From: Dryomyza anilis
Lineage: Eukaryota; Arthropoda; Insecta; Diptera; Dryomyzidae
NCBI GenBank assembly: GCA_951804985.1
Contig: OX638135.1
Coordinates: forward strand, 39,344,002-39,408,001
Length of the DNA stretch: 64,000 nt
Direction of reading: 5' to 3'
In this document: one piece after another, positions 47,113 to 58,913 of the stretch
Position numbering within the stretch: position 1 is the stretch's first letter
Layout: every line of letters starts with the position of its first letter
Notes under the pieces: generated by a model
Database searches by the model: none
What the model saw: only the letters and a program-made list of their open reading frames with translations
What the model was told of the DNA's origin: nothing
Translations under genes and position numbers: made by a program

Positions 47113-47122
47113 TATCTGTACA

Positions 47123-48351
47123 TGGGCCATTCCACACCAAATCGACCAAAAAAAGTCAAATTTGAGATTTTACCTTTTCGTTTTTTGGCAAATTTGGCAA
47201 CTGATAAAGGGTATCGAGACATGCACTAACCATTTTTTTTAATTTTTCCGACCACTACTTCCAGAGATACAGTGACTCAAAGTTGGAAAAAAAGGGTCAA
47301 AAATTACTTTTGTATGGTTGTTCATATTTAAATATCTCTTGAACTAGAAATGCTAGAAACTACGTTAATAACTCCTTTTAAAGCTAATAGAACAAGCTTT
47401 TAGAAAAATTAATTTGTAACTTTTAAACGTTAACATGTGGCCCGTGGTCATTATCTTTGCACTTCAAAATTGTGGTCCTTAAAAAGGACCCTTTTGAAAA
47501 TTCTGAAAAAAATCATAAATTTTAGTCAATTTATTGTAAATGTTCATGCAAAATTTCAAGATAGTATTTTGATGGCATCATATTTTAAAAAATAATTTTC
47601 TAATTTTTTTTCAATATTTTTTGTATTGAAAAAAATATTTTTTTTTTCAAATATAAAATATGCAATAATTTTTCAATGTATTTGTAATTCTTATTTCGAA
47701 AATTGCATCAGTTTTATCAAATTTTCTCTAGTTATTGAGATATATTCCATTTTTCGAAAATCATAAAAACTATATCCCAAAATCAGTATCTCAAAAACAA
47801 GATTCAATATAATAAAACTGACATCCTTTTTTAAATCAACGTTACATATATATACAGGAATTATTACAACTTTTACTGTAGAATTTTTTTTGCCCCCTTC
47901 CAAAAAATAAAATAAAATTTAGAAAATTGTTTTTGAAAATATGATGACATCAAAATACCATCTTGAAATTTTGCATGAACATTTATAATAAATTGACGAA
48001 AACTTTGGATTTTTTTCAGATTTTTAAAAAGGGTCCTTTTTAAGGACATCAAGCTTCAGATGTCCTTTTTAAGGACATCTGAAGCTTGTTCTATTAGCTT
48101 TAAAACGAGCAATCAATAAAGTTTCTAGAATTTCTAGTTCAAGAGATATTTAAATATGAACAACCATGCAAAAGTGATTTTTGGCCCTTTTTTCCAATTT
48201 TGAGCCACTGTATCTCTGGAAGTAGTGGTCGGAAAAAATAAACAAAAATTGGTTAATGCATGTCTCAATACCCTTTATCAATTACCAAAATTTCATTGAA
48301 ATCGAAGAAGGTGAGTTCCAACCGCTGGTCGATTTGGTGTGGAATGGCCCA
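47123..48351. mobile_element. foldback transposon G, copy 2
   Basis: Both ends read TGGGCCATTCCACACCAAAT inward. Arms pair over several hundred bases. Flanks TATCTGTACA (47113-47122) and TATATGTCA (48352-48360) look like a diverged 9-bp duplication. A local inverted AAGGACATC/CTTCAG motif lies near 48040-48085. Same family as 33446-34566; noncoding. Confidence 0.8.
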
Positions 48352-48360
48352 TATATGTCA

Positions 48361-49914
48361 TATTTAAAAAATATTAATAGTTTTGCAGCAACTTTATTAC
48401 AACTTTAAAAAGATAGTTGCAGCAAGACTTTCATTAACATCTTGTTTTCTTAGAGTATAATGCCGTGCAGAAAAATGTAATTTTTTATTGACGTATTGAA
48501 AAAATTATGTTACACCGTATCACTACTTGTTTGCTATGATTAGTTCTACTATAATAAGGTTTTTAGATGTTTAAGAATTTTAATACCAATAAAAATCAGA
48601 AAATTGCGATGCCATTTAGAGTTAGCATTTGTATGATTTTATGAAAATCGCTAGGCATACTTGAGCACAGATTTGAGTCAACTATGAGTTGAACTTGCTT
48701 TATACTTTTTGAGAAAACCGCCAGGACTACATGCGACAAACTTTGCGTTGGTGACAAAGTTAAGCTCAAGTGTATACTTTCGATTAAATCATGTTTAACT
48801 ATTGCGTCAACCTCAACTTTTTGAGATAACTCTGCGAGTACTTTGCGGATTTTCTAAATGTTTGTTGCGATTATTATATTTAATCATAAATATGTTTAAC
48901 GAACAAAAAAAATGATATACGTTTAACTCATTTATTAGTTGGAGTACAAAAAACTCGTAATTTAATATAAAAGGATAAAAAAACTAAAGGATACAAAAAA
49001 TTAAAAATCAGGAGAATCCCAATAAACAAAAACGCAGAAGCATAAAAATAAAAAATCATATTCGTCACATGATCTGTTGATTCGCTTGAGTTTGACACTT
49101 GAAGCGAATGAAATTTAATTGAGTGTTGCACCTTTTTTACGTTCGCTTCATTTATCCCGTTTTTTGGCGAATGCAGTCTGGCGAATGTAAGCCGTGATAG
49201 CCCTATAAAAGCAACGATTTTTGTTTCAGCATCAACACTTCTTTGTTAATGAATATTAGAACTTCTGATTGCTACTCATTTCCGATCTTGAAAATAAGGA
49301 CTTACTTGTAATTTTAAACCAACTAATTTTTATTATATGTATGTGTAGGGTTCATACATTTAATATTGTATATTAATAAATTCACCATTTGTATTTTACT
49401 TTGAATTTAAATTATTTTAAGATTTTTGTATTTTTCAATATTGTTCTTTTATGTTATAAAAATATTATTCATTCAGAAATTATTTTCAAAGGTTCAAGTC
49501 TTGTCTAAATAAATATTGTTTTCTAAAAAAATTTGTGTTCTGATATTTACTATAAGCAAGACACTTCAATTGGCGATCCTAATATCTAACGAATCTGGAC
49601 TATTGTATCAATTTATTCAAAACCTGGAACGTTGAATTTGAAAATAAATTTAAGAACACATCATAATTCAAAAGTATCCTTACAACACGCTACAAACGCG
49701 ATTACAACACGCTACAAACGCAATTACAACACACTACAAATAACGCTCTTAATCCCGTTATTAATCAAAAATCCAACTGCTGTAATCATTATCAATCATT
49801 ATTTTCAAACGCTACTAAAATTTCTACAATCAATCAACGATATTGCTGGAGAAAAATATTGCGTTTCAATCCAAATTCAATTCAATTCAAGAAAAAAAAA
49901 TACTACAACAGAAA
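48361..49914. other. unassigned interval
   Basis: No gene recognised. 49681-49746 holds three copies of a 22-bp unit starting TACAACACGCTACAAACGC. Confidence 0.45.
49681..49746. repeat. 22-bp unit repeated three times
   Basis: Unit TACAACACGCTACAAACGCR plus AT; the third copy has diverged. Confidence 0.85.
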
Positions 49915-52696
49915 AGAAGCTCCTGGATTTTCAGATACCAGGGTACCACCTACTGCCATTGTTCTCTGCCCATAGGGTCTCGCCCTTTTTTATTCGAAGT
50001 GACGCAGCAACATAGTGTTTCGGATAATGAATTTAATTCTATGTGGATTAAATTCAAAATCTTGCAACACATCATGCACTTGTGTTTTATTTACAGGAGT
50101 CCGAATCTAGATAGGGTTTCTACCTGTAACAAGTTAGATGCACTATCAGATTCGATCTCAAATATTTTGGAACAGTTTCCAGGCAGTGAAATTGTTGTTG
50201 CTGGTGACTTTAATGTGCACAACGCCACTTGGTTGAGCCACTCGGGTATATCAACACAGGAGGGTTGTTATGTTGAGCTGTTTGCCGAGTGCAATCAACT
50301 CACGCAACTGGTGAAGGAGCCGACGTACCTCCCACGCGTCGGCGGGCAGAGCCAAAAAGTCCTAGACCTTTTTCTGACTTCGCATCATGAAAAATATGAT
50401 GTAAAAGTCCTTGCACCTCTTGGTAATTCCGACCACTGTATTGTTTCCGCTGCATTTTCGTATTCTAGTTTACGCGTCTCTTCGATTAAAGCCCCGAAGA
50501 GAACTGTATGGCTTTACGAAAAAGCAAATTGGGTTGCGTTAAATGATTTTTTTCGCAACTTTAATTGGAAATTGTGTTTCGCAGATAGAGACATAAAAGC
50601 CGCGGCTTTAATGGTACAAAATATTATTTTATTGGGTATGCGGTCCTTCATACCTTCTAAAAAGATTAGCATTAAACCCAAGGACCACTCTTGGTTTAAT
50701 GAGACTTGCAGAATTGCAGTCAGGTCAAAAGAGGAAGCCTTTCAGAATTGGCGTTCTAATAAGAATGCTGATACTGAAAGACTTCGCATACAGGCTAGGA
50801 ATCGCTGTAATGCCGTGATCGCAAGTGACAAGTTTATACACGAACAAAACGCGCGCAAAAAGATCCTTCTCTACCATAGAGGTAGTAAAAATATCTGGTC
50901 ATTTGTTAAAAGGGTGAAGAATCAGACGACATCGTCTACTCCAACCCTTGATATGAATGGCCAGACCTTCACTGACCCGGTTGATAAAGCTAATCTCTTT
51001 GCAGAATTATTTGCAAATAATTCAACGCTCCCAGATAGCAATCAACCACTGTCCGTCGTTAAATTTGTTTCTTCTGCAATGCCGGAGATACATTTTCGAA
51101 CTCGGGAAGTTAAAAAGGTTTTAGCAAATCTCAATATTAACAAAGCCTCCGGGCCTGATGGCATATCTGCCCATGTGTTGAAGAAGTGTGCGTCAACGCT
51201 GGCTTGTCCATTGCGTAACCTTTTCAACATCTCCTACACGACAGGAGTTTTTCCATCTTGTTGGAAGGTTGCCAATGTCCAGCCAGTTCCGAAAAAGGGT
51301 GAGGCTACGAACCCTGCTAATTACCGACCCATTGCAATATGCTCTGCGCTATCCAAGGTAATGGAAAGCGTAATAAACTTCCACCTTGTGAACTATCTGG
51401 AGCGAAACGAATTACTTAGTGACCGGCAATATGGTTTCCGTACGACCAGATCCACCGGTGACTTGATGGCGGTCCTCTCCGAAAAGTGGAATAATTGTAT
51501 TCATCTTTTCGGGGAGAGTAAGGTGGTTGCTCTTGATATTTCCAAGACTTTTGATCGAGTGTGGCATGAAGCCCTGGTATCAAAACTTATTGCATATGGT
51601 GTCGGTAATTCTTTTACTCGATGGATATCGAGTTTTCTCCAGTGTCGTTCAATACGAGTTGCGATGGATGGTGTTCTCTCAGAACAACATTCCATCAATT
51701 CTGGAGTCCCGCAGGGTTCAGTCCTATCCCCGTCCCTATTTCTGGTTTTTATCAATGACCTTCTGTGATCGACCCAGAACCCAATCCATTCCTTTACAGA
51801 TGACAGTAACATTTGTCACTCATATTCCTTCAACAAGCGCCCAAACTCTTTGGAGATTGAGAGTAAAAGGCGCACAATGAATGATACACTCAATAATGAC
51901 CTTAAAACAATCTCCGAGAGTTTATTTTAATGCTAGCGAGACCCAATGTGGTCTGTTATCTCACGAAAGAATGGATTCACCCCTCCCTCCCCTCCATATG
52001 GACTCTGTGGATATTGCGCAGTCAGCTGCTCTTGACGTTCTGGGTACATCAATTCAATGTGACCTCCGTTGGAATGATCACATATTTGATGTGTCGAAAG
52101 AAGCGGCCAAGTGCCTCGGGTTTTTGAAACGGTGTAAGACATACTTTACTCCCGCTGACTTGCACATTTTCTACACCACCTATATTCGGCCTAAGATGGA
52201 ATACAATTCGCACATATGGGCAGGGGCTTCAAAATCTTCTTTGGAGTTCCTGGATCGAATCGAACAACGTGCAATATATTTAATATGGGATGAAAATATT
52301 TCATCCTCTATTGGTTCTCTTGAGCACCGAAGGACCGTAGGGTGTGTAAGCCTGTTTTATAGGTATTACAATGGTAAGTGTTCGAGGGAAATATGTATTC
52401 TCTCGTTCTACTCGGGCTTCGAACCAAGCCCACCCCTTCGTAGTTCACCCGGTTCTCAACAGAACCACGCATTACAGTGATAATTCGTTCTTCAGTCGCA
52501 CGATACGTTTGTGGAACAATCTCCCTGCCTCTGTTTTTCCCGACATTTTTAATATTGGGACATTTAAAGCAAACATCCACCTACACTACTCCATCTTTCC
52601 TCCTCCCTTTAACCTATAATCCTTTCTTACGATTAACACTGTGCATTGCACGAATAGGGGGCATCCCCTGAGCGTTGGTTAATTTGTAAAAAAAAA
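49915..52696 (+). mobile_element. LINE copy 2, 5'-truncated, plus strand
   Basis: Starts inside the endonuclease (first shared word GGATTTTCA near 49922) and ends with a run of A at 52687-52700. Five-prime truncation is usual for LINE insertions. Same family as 27161-30905. It retains the intact site into which the solo LTR inserted in copy 1. Confidence 0.9.
49988..52620 (+). pseudogene. LINE endonuclease-RT remnant
   Basis: After a frameshift near 49990-50015 the frame is open to 51768. It has VVAGDFNVHNATW and NSDHCIV (endonuclease), NLNINKASGPDGIS, VQPVPKKGE, YRPIAICSALSKVME, QYGFRTTRSTGDL, LDISKTFDRVWH (motif A) and SGVPQGSVLSP (motif B). A TGA at 51766-51768 ends it where copy 1 reads through. 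Just after, motif C reads SFTDDSN, not SFADDSN. The C-terminal domain continues in other frames to about 52617, including FFSRTIRLWNNLP. Inactive through the stop, frame changes and truncation. Confidence 0.88.
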
Positions 52697-52700
52697 AAAA

Positions 52701-52866
52701 ATATTAATTTATGTAAACGTTTACTTTCCTGTTTTAAATCTCTTTATTCTTAATGGTCTTAACACGTTTATTTCTTCGTGAAAATCCGTCAGCTAATATT
52801 GATAGTAACTCATTAGAAAACGAAACTCTTTCTCAATCACATACAACACCAGAAATCGAACTCAAT
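52701..52866. other. start of gypsy fragment, noncoding or decayed
   Basis: Sequence leading into the gag remnant; may hold its leader. No LTR found on this side. Confidence 0.4.
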
Positions 52867-53681
52867 ATGCCAGACAAACACGGTAACCAACAATGTACTA
52901 CATAATAAAACTAATATTAAATTACCACAATTCTGGATAACATGTCCAGAGGCGTGGTTTATTCAAACTGAAAAACAATTTGCATTAAAAAATATAAATG
53001 ATGATACCATAAAATATTAACATGTAGTTATTTACTAATCTCAAGAAATCATTACTAAAGTTTTGGACATTATTCAAAGTCCTCCAGAACATAACAAATA
53101 TGTACATACAAACAGCACTTTGTGAAAGATTCTCCCTTAGCGAAGATAATCGTTTAGGACAGCTATTTTTCGATTCTCAAATTGGAGATCGTAGACCTTC
53201 AGAATTTTTTAGAGACATGTGCTCACTTGTTGGTTCAATTTCAATCATTGGGCGCGAATTATTATTTAAATTGTGGAAACGAAAGTTACCACAACAACTA
53301 CAAGTACATCTAACATCTTGCAATTTACAAAACATTGACGAAAAACTTGCTTTAGCAGACAAAATTTTTGAAGTGTGTAATCGTGAAATTCCAATAGTAA
53401 ATAGTGCTTCAACGTCTTCTACAGACCAAATCATGCAAAATCTTGTTCAAATCACATCATCTTCATGTCAAAATATAAATAAATTATCATTAGAAGTGTC
53501 TGAAATTAGAACACGGTCAAAATCTAGAGAATATTACTCACACTTAAGGAAAAGATCATTATCAAAGTCACAAAAAACAATTTGGTGGTATCATGAAAAA
53601 TTCGGTGAAGATGTCCATAAATGCATTAAACCTTGTGGTTTCATCTCAAGTTCTAATTCAAATACTTTAAACAACAATTAA
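52867..53681 (+). pseudogene. CsRn1-like Ty3/gypsy gag with a damaged CHCC motif
   Basis: Begins with MPDKHG, then in another frame LPQFWITCPEAWFIQTEKQF (near 52922-52980), stops near 53019 and 53034, then a clean frame 53100-53681. That frame has FSLSEDNRLGQLFF, GDRRPSEFFRDM, LLFKLWKRKLPQQLQ and ADKIFEV, then WWYHEKFGEDVHKCIKPC. CsRn1-clade gags carry C-x2-H-x9-C-x3-C here; this copy has the exact spacing but Trp (TGG) for the first Cys. Function would be capsid and RNA binding. Broken. Confidence 0.78.
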
Positions 53682-53682
53682 A

Positions 53683-54430
53683 AAGTTTGGTTCAAAATTA
53701 CTTAAATTGGATTTAGGTTTACGCAGAGATCTAAATTTTCCATTTATTCTAGCTGATATTTCCACTCCCATTCTTGGAGCCAATTTTCTCGAAAAATTCG
53801 GTATAATAGTTGACATTAAAAATAGGAAAATCATTGATGCTACGACAAACTTACAAATTTCAACTTCAACTGGTTATTGCGAAATATTTTCCATTAAATT
53901 TCCAATGAATGAAAACCAATTTTCAAACATACTTAAAGAATGTCCCTCAATTACTACTGAACCAGATTGCATGAAAACAGTCAAACATAACACGGTTCAC
54001 GGAATTGAAACTAAAGGCATATTACCATTCTCAAAACCAAGACGATTAGACCCAATTAAATTAAAAATTGCAAAATCAGAATTTGAGTACTTAGTGAAAA
54101 TTGGTGTGTGTAGACCATCAAATTCCCCTATCGCATCACCACTCCATTTAGTTCAAAAGAAAGAACCCAATGATTGGAGACCATGTGGCGATTATAGGAG
54201 ATTGAACTACATTACAGTTCTTGATCGGTATCCTCTACCACATATTCACGATTTGAGTATTGAACTCAAAAATAAAACTATATTCTCAAAAATTTATTTA
54301 GTCCGAGCATATCATCAGATCCCCATGGCCGAAGAGGATGTGCACAAAACAGCCATAACAACACCTTTTGGTATGTTTGAATTTGTGCGAATGCCTTTCG
54401 GACTACGAAATAGTGCTCAAACCTTTCAAC
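53683..54430 (+). pseudogene. CsRn1-like protease end and reverse transcriptase, truncated
   Basis: Starts in the C-terminal part of protease ([18 protein letters not shown]); the active-site half is deleted, fusing directly to the gag end. RT follows: [30 protein letters not shown], then motif A reading [13 protein letters not shown] where the family has SKIDL (catalytic Asp to Tyr), then [17 protein letters not shown]. It is cut at 54430 by the next element, before motif C. Dead by point mutation and truncation. Confidence 0.85.
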
Positions 54431-57234
54431 CAAGGATTGAAACCTAAACGAATAACGGTTTCGATTTCGGTTTCGGTTTTTTCCGCGTTTCGGTTACGGT
54501 TTCGGTTTTAAGTTTTTATAACGAAACGGTTTCGGTATACCGGTTCCATGTTACGGTTTCGGTTTTGATTTCGGTTTTTATATAAATTTTCTTTATTTCC
54601 ATATTTTTCAAATAATTTTACATTTTTTATATGGTGCTAAATTATGATTAAATTATGATACTGGGGTAAAGTGGAAAACGTAATTTAAACAATGTTTGTT
54701 GTTATTTTAGTAAAAATATTGTGTTATATGAATTATTTAATTGATTACGTCAAAAGCAACATTTTGACTTCACCTGATATATGATCTGAATTGAAAAGAA
54801 GAAGAATTTTGTACAATTTTCATCCATAAAAGCCAAAGAAATAAAATTTCAACAATTCTGTGAACTGCAATATATGTAAACTAGTGATGATCATTTGCAA
54901 GAGCAAGGCAAGACATGTTAATCTTAATCTTTTAAATTTTAAATAAAGATCGAAGACAAATATCTTAAACTACATATTAATTATGAAAACGAATAGAATT
55001 TGAACACTAATTGTATTTAAGTTACTTATTTTTCATATTTTCAATTTCTTCAACATTTTACTAACAAAAAAAAATCCAATAACATAAAAATTAGAATTAT
55101 ATTTTAACAAGAATTAACAAGTAAAAAATAAAATGAACAAAAAGTCACCAAATACATTTTCAAAATGCTAAATATTTTTACAAACATCTTTATGTATCTG
55201 TCAATTTTTAATCGATGATCTCCATTTTTTTACCACATGATAAGAAAATGTAAATCTATCAATTGATATTTCAACTTTAAAAATGCATCAATTACTTTTT
55301 ATAATATTAAACAACAAACTCGAAAATTAAGTTTTTCATAAAAATGTATTTGGTGACTTTTCGTTCTACAACGACGATATACAGTATACGATATACATAT
55401 ACCCCAAATATAAGGAATATTTCGTATAAGCATATTTCTGTTTTCGTCACAGATTAAAAAAATCCGTATGCTGCACGTACCGTATGTCAAGAGAACTCAA
55501 ATAATATCTTGCAGAGTAACATTTTTCTTTGCGAACACAAACTCAAACGCTACAAAGCGAATACTAACAGAAAGAAGAGAATATAACAATAACGATTACG
55601 ATTCGTATACACACACTTTCACAACGACAACTATTCGTTGCTATCCTGTATCATCGCATGGCAACAAACAGACGCATGACAACAAACAGACGCATGACAA
55701 CGGACAGACGCACGGCACCACACTACATGTATGTATCTAGTACAGGTCTCTACTTGGCAACAACGAGTACTCTTTGTGGTACAAAAAATGTCCTGCCAAA
55801 ATTCTATCAAAAGCTTGGATGCTGTTTTATTCGCATTTTTGTTGTTGTTGCACTTTCAAACGAATCAGCGGATTTGCGAAAAAAGAAAAACACAAAAAGC
55901 AATATATCAGCCAAATATATCACACTGTGAAAATGTTCATATATTATTTTTTATTACTTCATGAATTTACAATTAACAAAAAAACTATATATAAAAGTAA
56001 AACAAAAATAATAATGTGCATAAGCACAGTGCATATGCACAATCGATGTACGAACTTGCGTAGCGCAGAAATGAGAAAAAAACTTTGTTTTGTCTATTTT
56101 ATCTTTTTGAAGCGACTTTTGAAGCACTTATAAAGCTATTTACCGTTTCAAAAGTGCTTCACAGGCCTTATTTTTAAGATGCTTATATTCTTTAGAATTC
56201 GACAAAAACTGAAAAAAAACACACATCTTCATAAATGTTCACGTTCATAAATATTTTGCACGCTTTCCATTATTACTTATTGTTCAATATTTAGTAATAT
56301 CATGAATTCTTTTGTGTATCATTATTACCTTAAAAACATAATAAATACATTAAAATCATAAAAAAATGCAAGAGTCTTCCTTTTCTTGCAGTCTTAGTCT
56401 TGCACTTGCTCTTGTTCTTTTTCTTGCAAAATCTCGATTTTGTTCTCGCTTTTGTTCTTGCAAAAAAAAAATGCAAGAACAAGATGCAAGAACAAGAAAT
56501 TTTTAATCATCACTAATGTAATATCTGCAATGTAATATCTGCCTTATACTTGAAAATTTTAAACTTGTCTAACTTGCACTTAATTTTTCGTATTTCCTTA
56601 AATAGTTACTGAGATGTTAATAATTTAAAATTTTGTTTAATTTTTTTTTGCATTACATTGTTTTGTTTATGTCCGAAATGGAGCATCCATTAGATGACTT
56701 ATAAATGGTATTCTATTGAATAGATCCTTTAAAAGAATTTAAAAAATATTTAAATGAACTTTTCAAAACTTGTTCCACTTTACCTCAAGCTCCCCTATAC
56801 ATTTTACTAATAAAATAAATAAAAAACCAATATTATTAACATTTTAATCATTTTTTAACGTAAACATTTTGCTTGGAGTTGCTGGTGTTTTGTTGTTAAT
56901 TCGATTAATGAAACAAAAAACAAATTTTAGACCAAATACTGTTGTTTTGTAAATATCGTTTCTCAAAAAACAACATGTGAATTTTTGTACAACCAAAAAT
57001 GTTTATTTTGGGAACTCCAAATTTTAATTAATGAAATTTTACTTAAGATCTTCTATATAAATTAATATATATTTTTCTGGTTTTTTTTATACTTTTTTAA
57101 AAACCGTTTTAAACCGGTATAAAACCAAAACCGTTTATATCGGTTTCTGATTTTCGTATAACGGTTTCGGTTACGGTTTCGGTTTTAAAAATGAAACGGT
57201 TTCAAACGGATATCGGTTACGGTTTCAATCCTTG
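54431..57234. mobile_element. composite hAT-like region with CAAGGATTGAAACC ends
   Basis: Left CAAGGATTGAAACC and right, inverted, CAAGGATTGAAACCG. Both ends continue into GGTTTCGGTTACGG-like repeats. Flanks CTTTCAAC and ATTTAGAC share 5 of 8 bases, so an 8-bp duplication is doubtful. A second element (54882-56515) is nested inside. No transposase frame was seen. Confidence 0.6.
54882..56515. mobile_element. nested hAT-like element with TAGTGATGATCA ends
   Basis: Left TAGTGATGATCATTTGCAAG, right inverse TAGTGATGATTA. Flanks ATGTAAAC (54873-54881 region) and ATGTAATA (56516-56523) match at 6 of 8 positions, a likely old 8-bp duplication. Subterminal CAAGAAC/GTTCTTG repeats (56365-56500) are typical binding-site clusters. 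55125-55150 and 55340-55365 form an inner inverted pair (GTCACCAAATACATTTT). Frames at 55468-56133 show no transposase motif. Confidence 0.6.
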
Positions 57235-57349
57235 ATTTAGACATAATTTTAATGAATAAGCAACTTTAAAATTACACTATCCGGTACAATTTTTTACGTA
57301 AAGTGTAAAAAAAAAATCAATCTTAATTTTTCTAAAAATCAAAAAACCA
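57235..57349. other. short unassigned interval
   Basis: AT-rich, nothing recognised. Confidence 0.4.
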
Positions 57350-57662
57350 TTTTTTCAAACATTATTTTCTAAAATATGGCAGTGGAAAAATTTAATTTAA
57401 AAAAAACCTAAAATACCTTACATACACTTAAGCAAGGCTACTAAAATGTTTTTGACCATCTTATACACTGAAAAAAGCTAGTCTAAAAATACTTTTATTT
57501 TATTTATTTTAAGGTTAGTTTTTTTCCAGTGTTTCAGAAATTTTCTGGTCAAAAACATTTTTATAGCCTTGCTAACGTGTATGTAAGGTATTTAAAGTTT
57601 TTTTCATATTTAATTTTTCCCACTTTCATATTTCAGAAAATAAAGTTTGAAAAAAAACATGG
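57350..57662. repeat. long imperfect hairpin (foldback MITE)
   Basis: 57350-57490 is an inverted copy of 57520-57662 (for example GCAAGGCTACTAAAATG with CATTTTTATAGCCTTGC, and ACCTTACATACAC with GTGTATGTAAGGT). The loop is about 30 bases and is itself edged by CACTGAAAAAA and its inverse. Noncoding. Confidence 0.85.
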
Positions 57663-58092
57663 GTTTTGGATTTTTAGGGGGTACCGCGTGACTTTGAGGT
57701 CACTTTTTACATTTTTTTAATTTTGAGTCCTACTTTACGCCAGACAAGACAATTTTTAGTTCTGACCTCGGTCGGTTTTCGATTTTTGGTCGATTCCAGG
57801 GGGCCGAGCGGCAAATTTTTTTTTGAACTTCGTAATTCTCCGCCTATTAGGAAGGGCGTGGCAATTTATATTTTAAACATTTTGAGTAAAGTAAACTTCA
57901 GTCCAAAAACGAACTTGGGTATTGGGTATTACTGTAGGGTGCTTTCAAATTAAAATATAAATACAGCATTTAATTCATCAAAGAATTTTCTTTAAATCAT
58001 ATCTACATGACATTGGAAGATCTCGTGTAGTTTAAGTGTCAGATTAAACGAAGCGTTTTGTCAAATATAATGACATAAAAGGCAAAACTTAC
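57663..58092. other. unassigned interval
   Basis: 57663-57870 is GC-richer (GGGGGTACCGCGTGACTTTG, CCAGGGGGCCGAGCGGC) without a recognised frame. Confidence 0.35.
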
Positions 58093-58096
58093 ATAT

Positions 58097-58627
58097 TGTT
58101 ACGAAAATTCAGTCTCCGGAAAACTGTCCTACAAGTTCGTATCTCTGGATTGTGTACAAAACAAAAACACTCTTATGTTTGGTTTAAATGATAACAAATA
58201 ACTTTATTAATACACTTTAATAAACAACTTTACTAATAACAAATTCTAACAACTGCTGCATGTCCACAATTTAACTTGACATTTATCACACGAGATGCAC
58301 TCGACCACTTTCCAATCACTACTGAAGTACTGTGCCTCAGATGCGGGCCATTATTTACTGCATGCATCAGTTCGACACGTTTCGACAAGCTTCGACTTCT
58401 TTCGAGAACCTTCTACTCGTTTCGTGAATGACGCATGCTATTGGTATATCATTCGCACTCATGTGTTTTAATGCGCTGATCTTCCATCTCTTTCTCGCAC
58501 TTTGATCAGTACGCTGAATGATCTTCCGTCTCTTTCTAACACATTGCTCAGTGCGCAGAATCGTCTTGCGACTCATTTATTATTGCCGAATGCTTGCACT
58601 ATGGGACAAATTACATCTTTTCGTAAC
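58097..58627. repeat. solo LTR, gypsy type, with ATAT duplication
   Basis: 531 bp starting TGTTACGAAAA and ending TTTTCGTAACA, flanked by ATAT at 58093-58096 and 58628-58631. Four-base duplications and TG...CA ends fit Ty3/gypsy. Another damaged copy is at 41591-43174. The family's coding part is not in the window. Orientation not determined. Confidence 0.85.
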
Positions 58628-58660
58628 AATATTTTCAAAAAGAGCACTACAAAAGTTTTT

Positions 58661-58913
58661 TTCAAGGGTTTTTCAAAAGGGACGCTACAGGGACAGCAAA
58701 CGACGCCATATTTCTTGCCGCTCTTTTGACATTTCTCTTCAGTAAGGTTTGACATTTCATGATGGAAAGATATTCGACCCAACAACGAGTCGAAATTATT
58801 AAAATTTACTACCGAAATTCGAATTCCTATATCTTTCCATCATGAAATGGCAAACCTTACTCGTTTGCTGTCCCAGTCGCTATACATTTGTAGCGTCCCT
58901 GTTGAAAATCCTT
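58661..58913. mobile_element. palindromic mariner-like remnant
   Basis: Two inverted copies of the same 5' end meet head to head. Each runs from GGGACGCTAC through GGGACAGCAAACGA and AAGGTTTGACATTTC to ATGATGGAAAGATAT. The left arm continues for 20 codons of a mariner-type transposase start (58762-58821), then joins the other arm. No DDE domain is present. Confidence 0.75.
58762..58821 (+). pseudogene. N-terminal fragment of mariner-like transposase
   Basis: ATG at 58762 gives MERYSTQQRVEIIKIYYRNS, the first helix of the DNA-binding domain typical of one mariner lineage. It is cut after 20-25 residues by the inverted second arm, where ATGGAAAGATAT recurs on the minus strand at 58840-58829. 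Confidence 0.7.

Noticed and set aside
44520..49210. Large inverted pair based on GAAGCGAAC words near 44560 and 49137
   Set aside because: Only about 11 bases match and the surrounding sequence does not pair.
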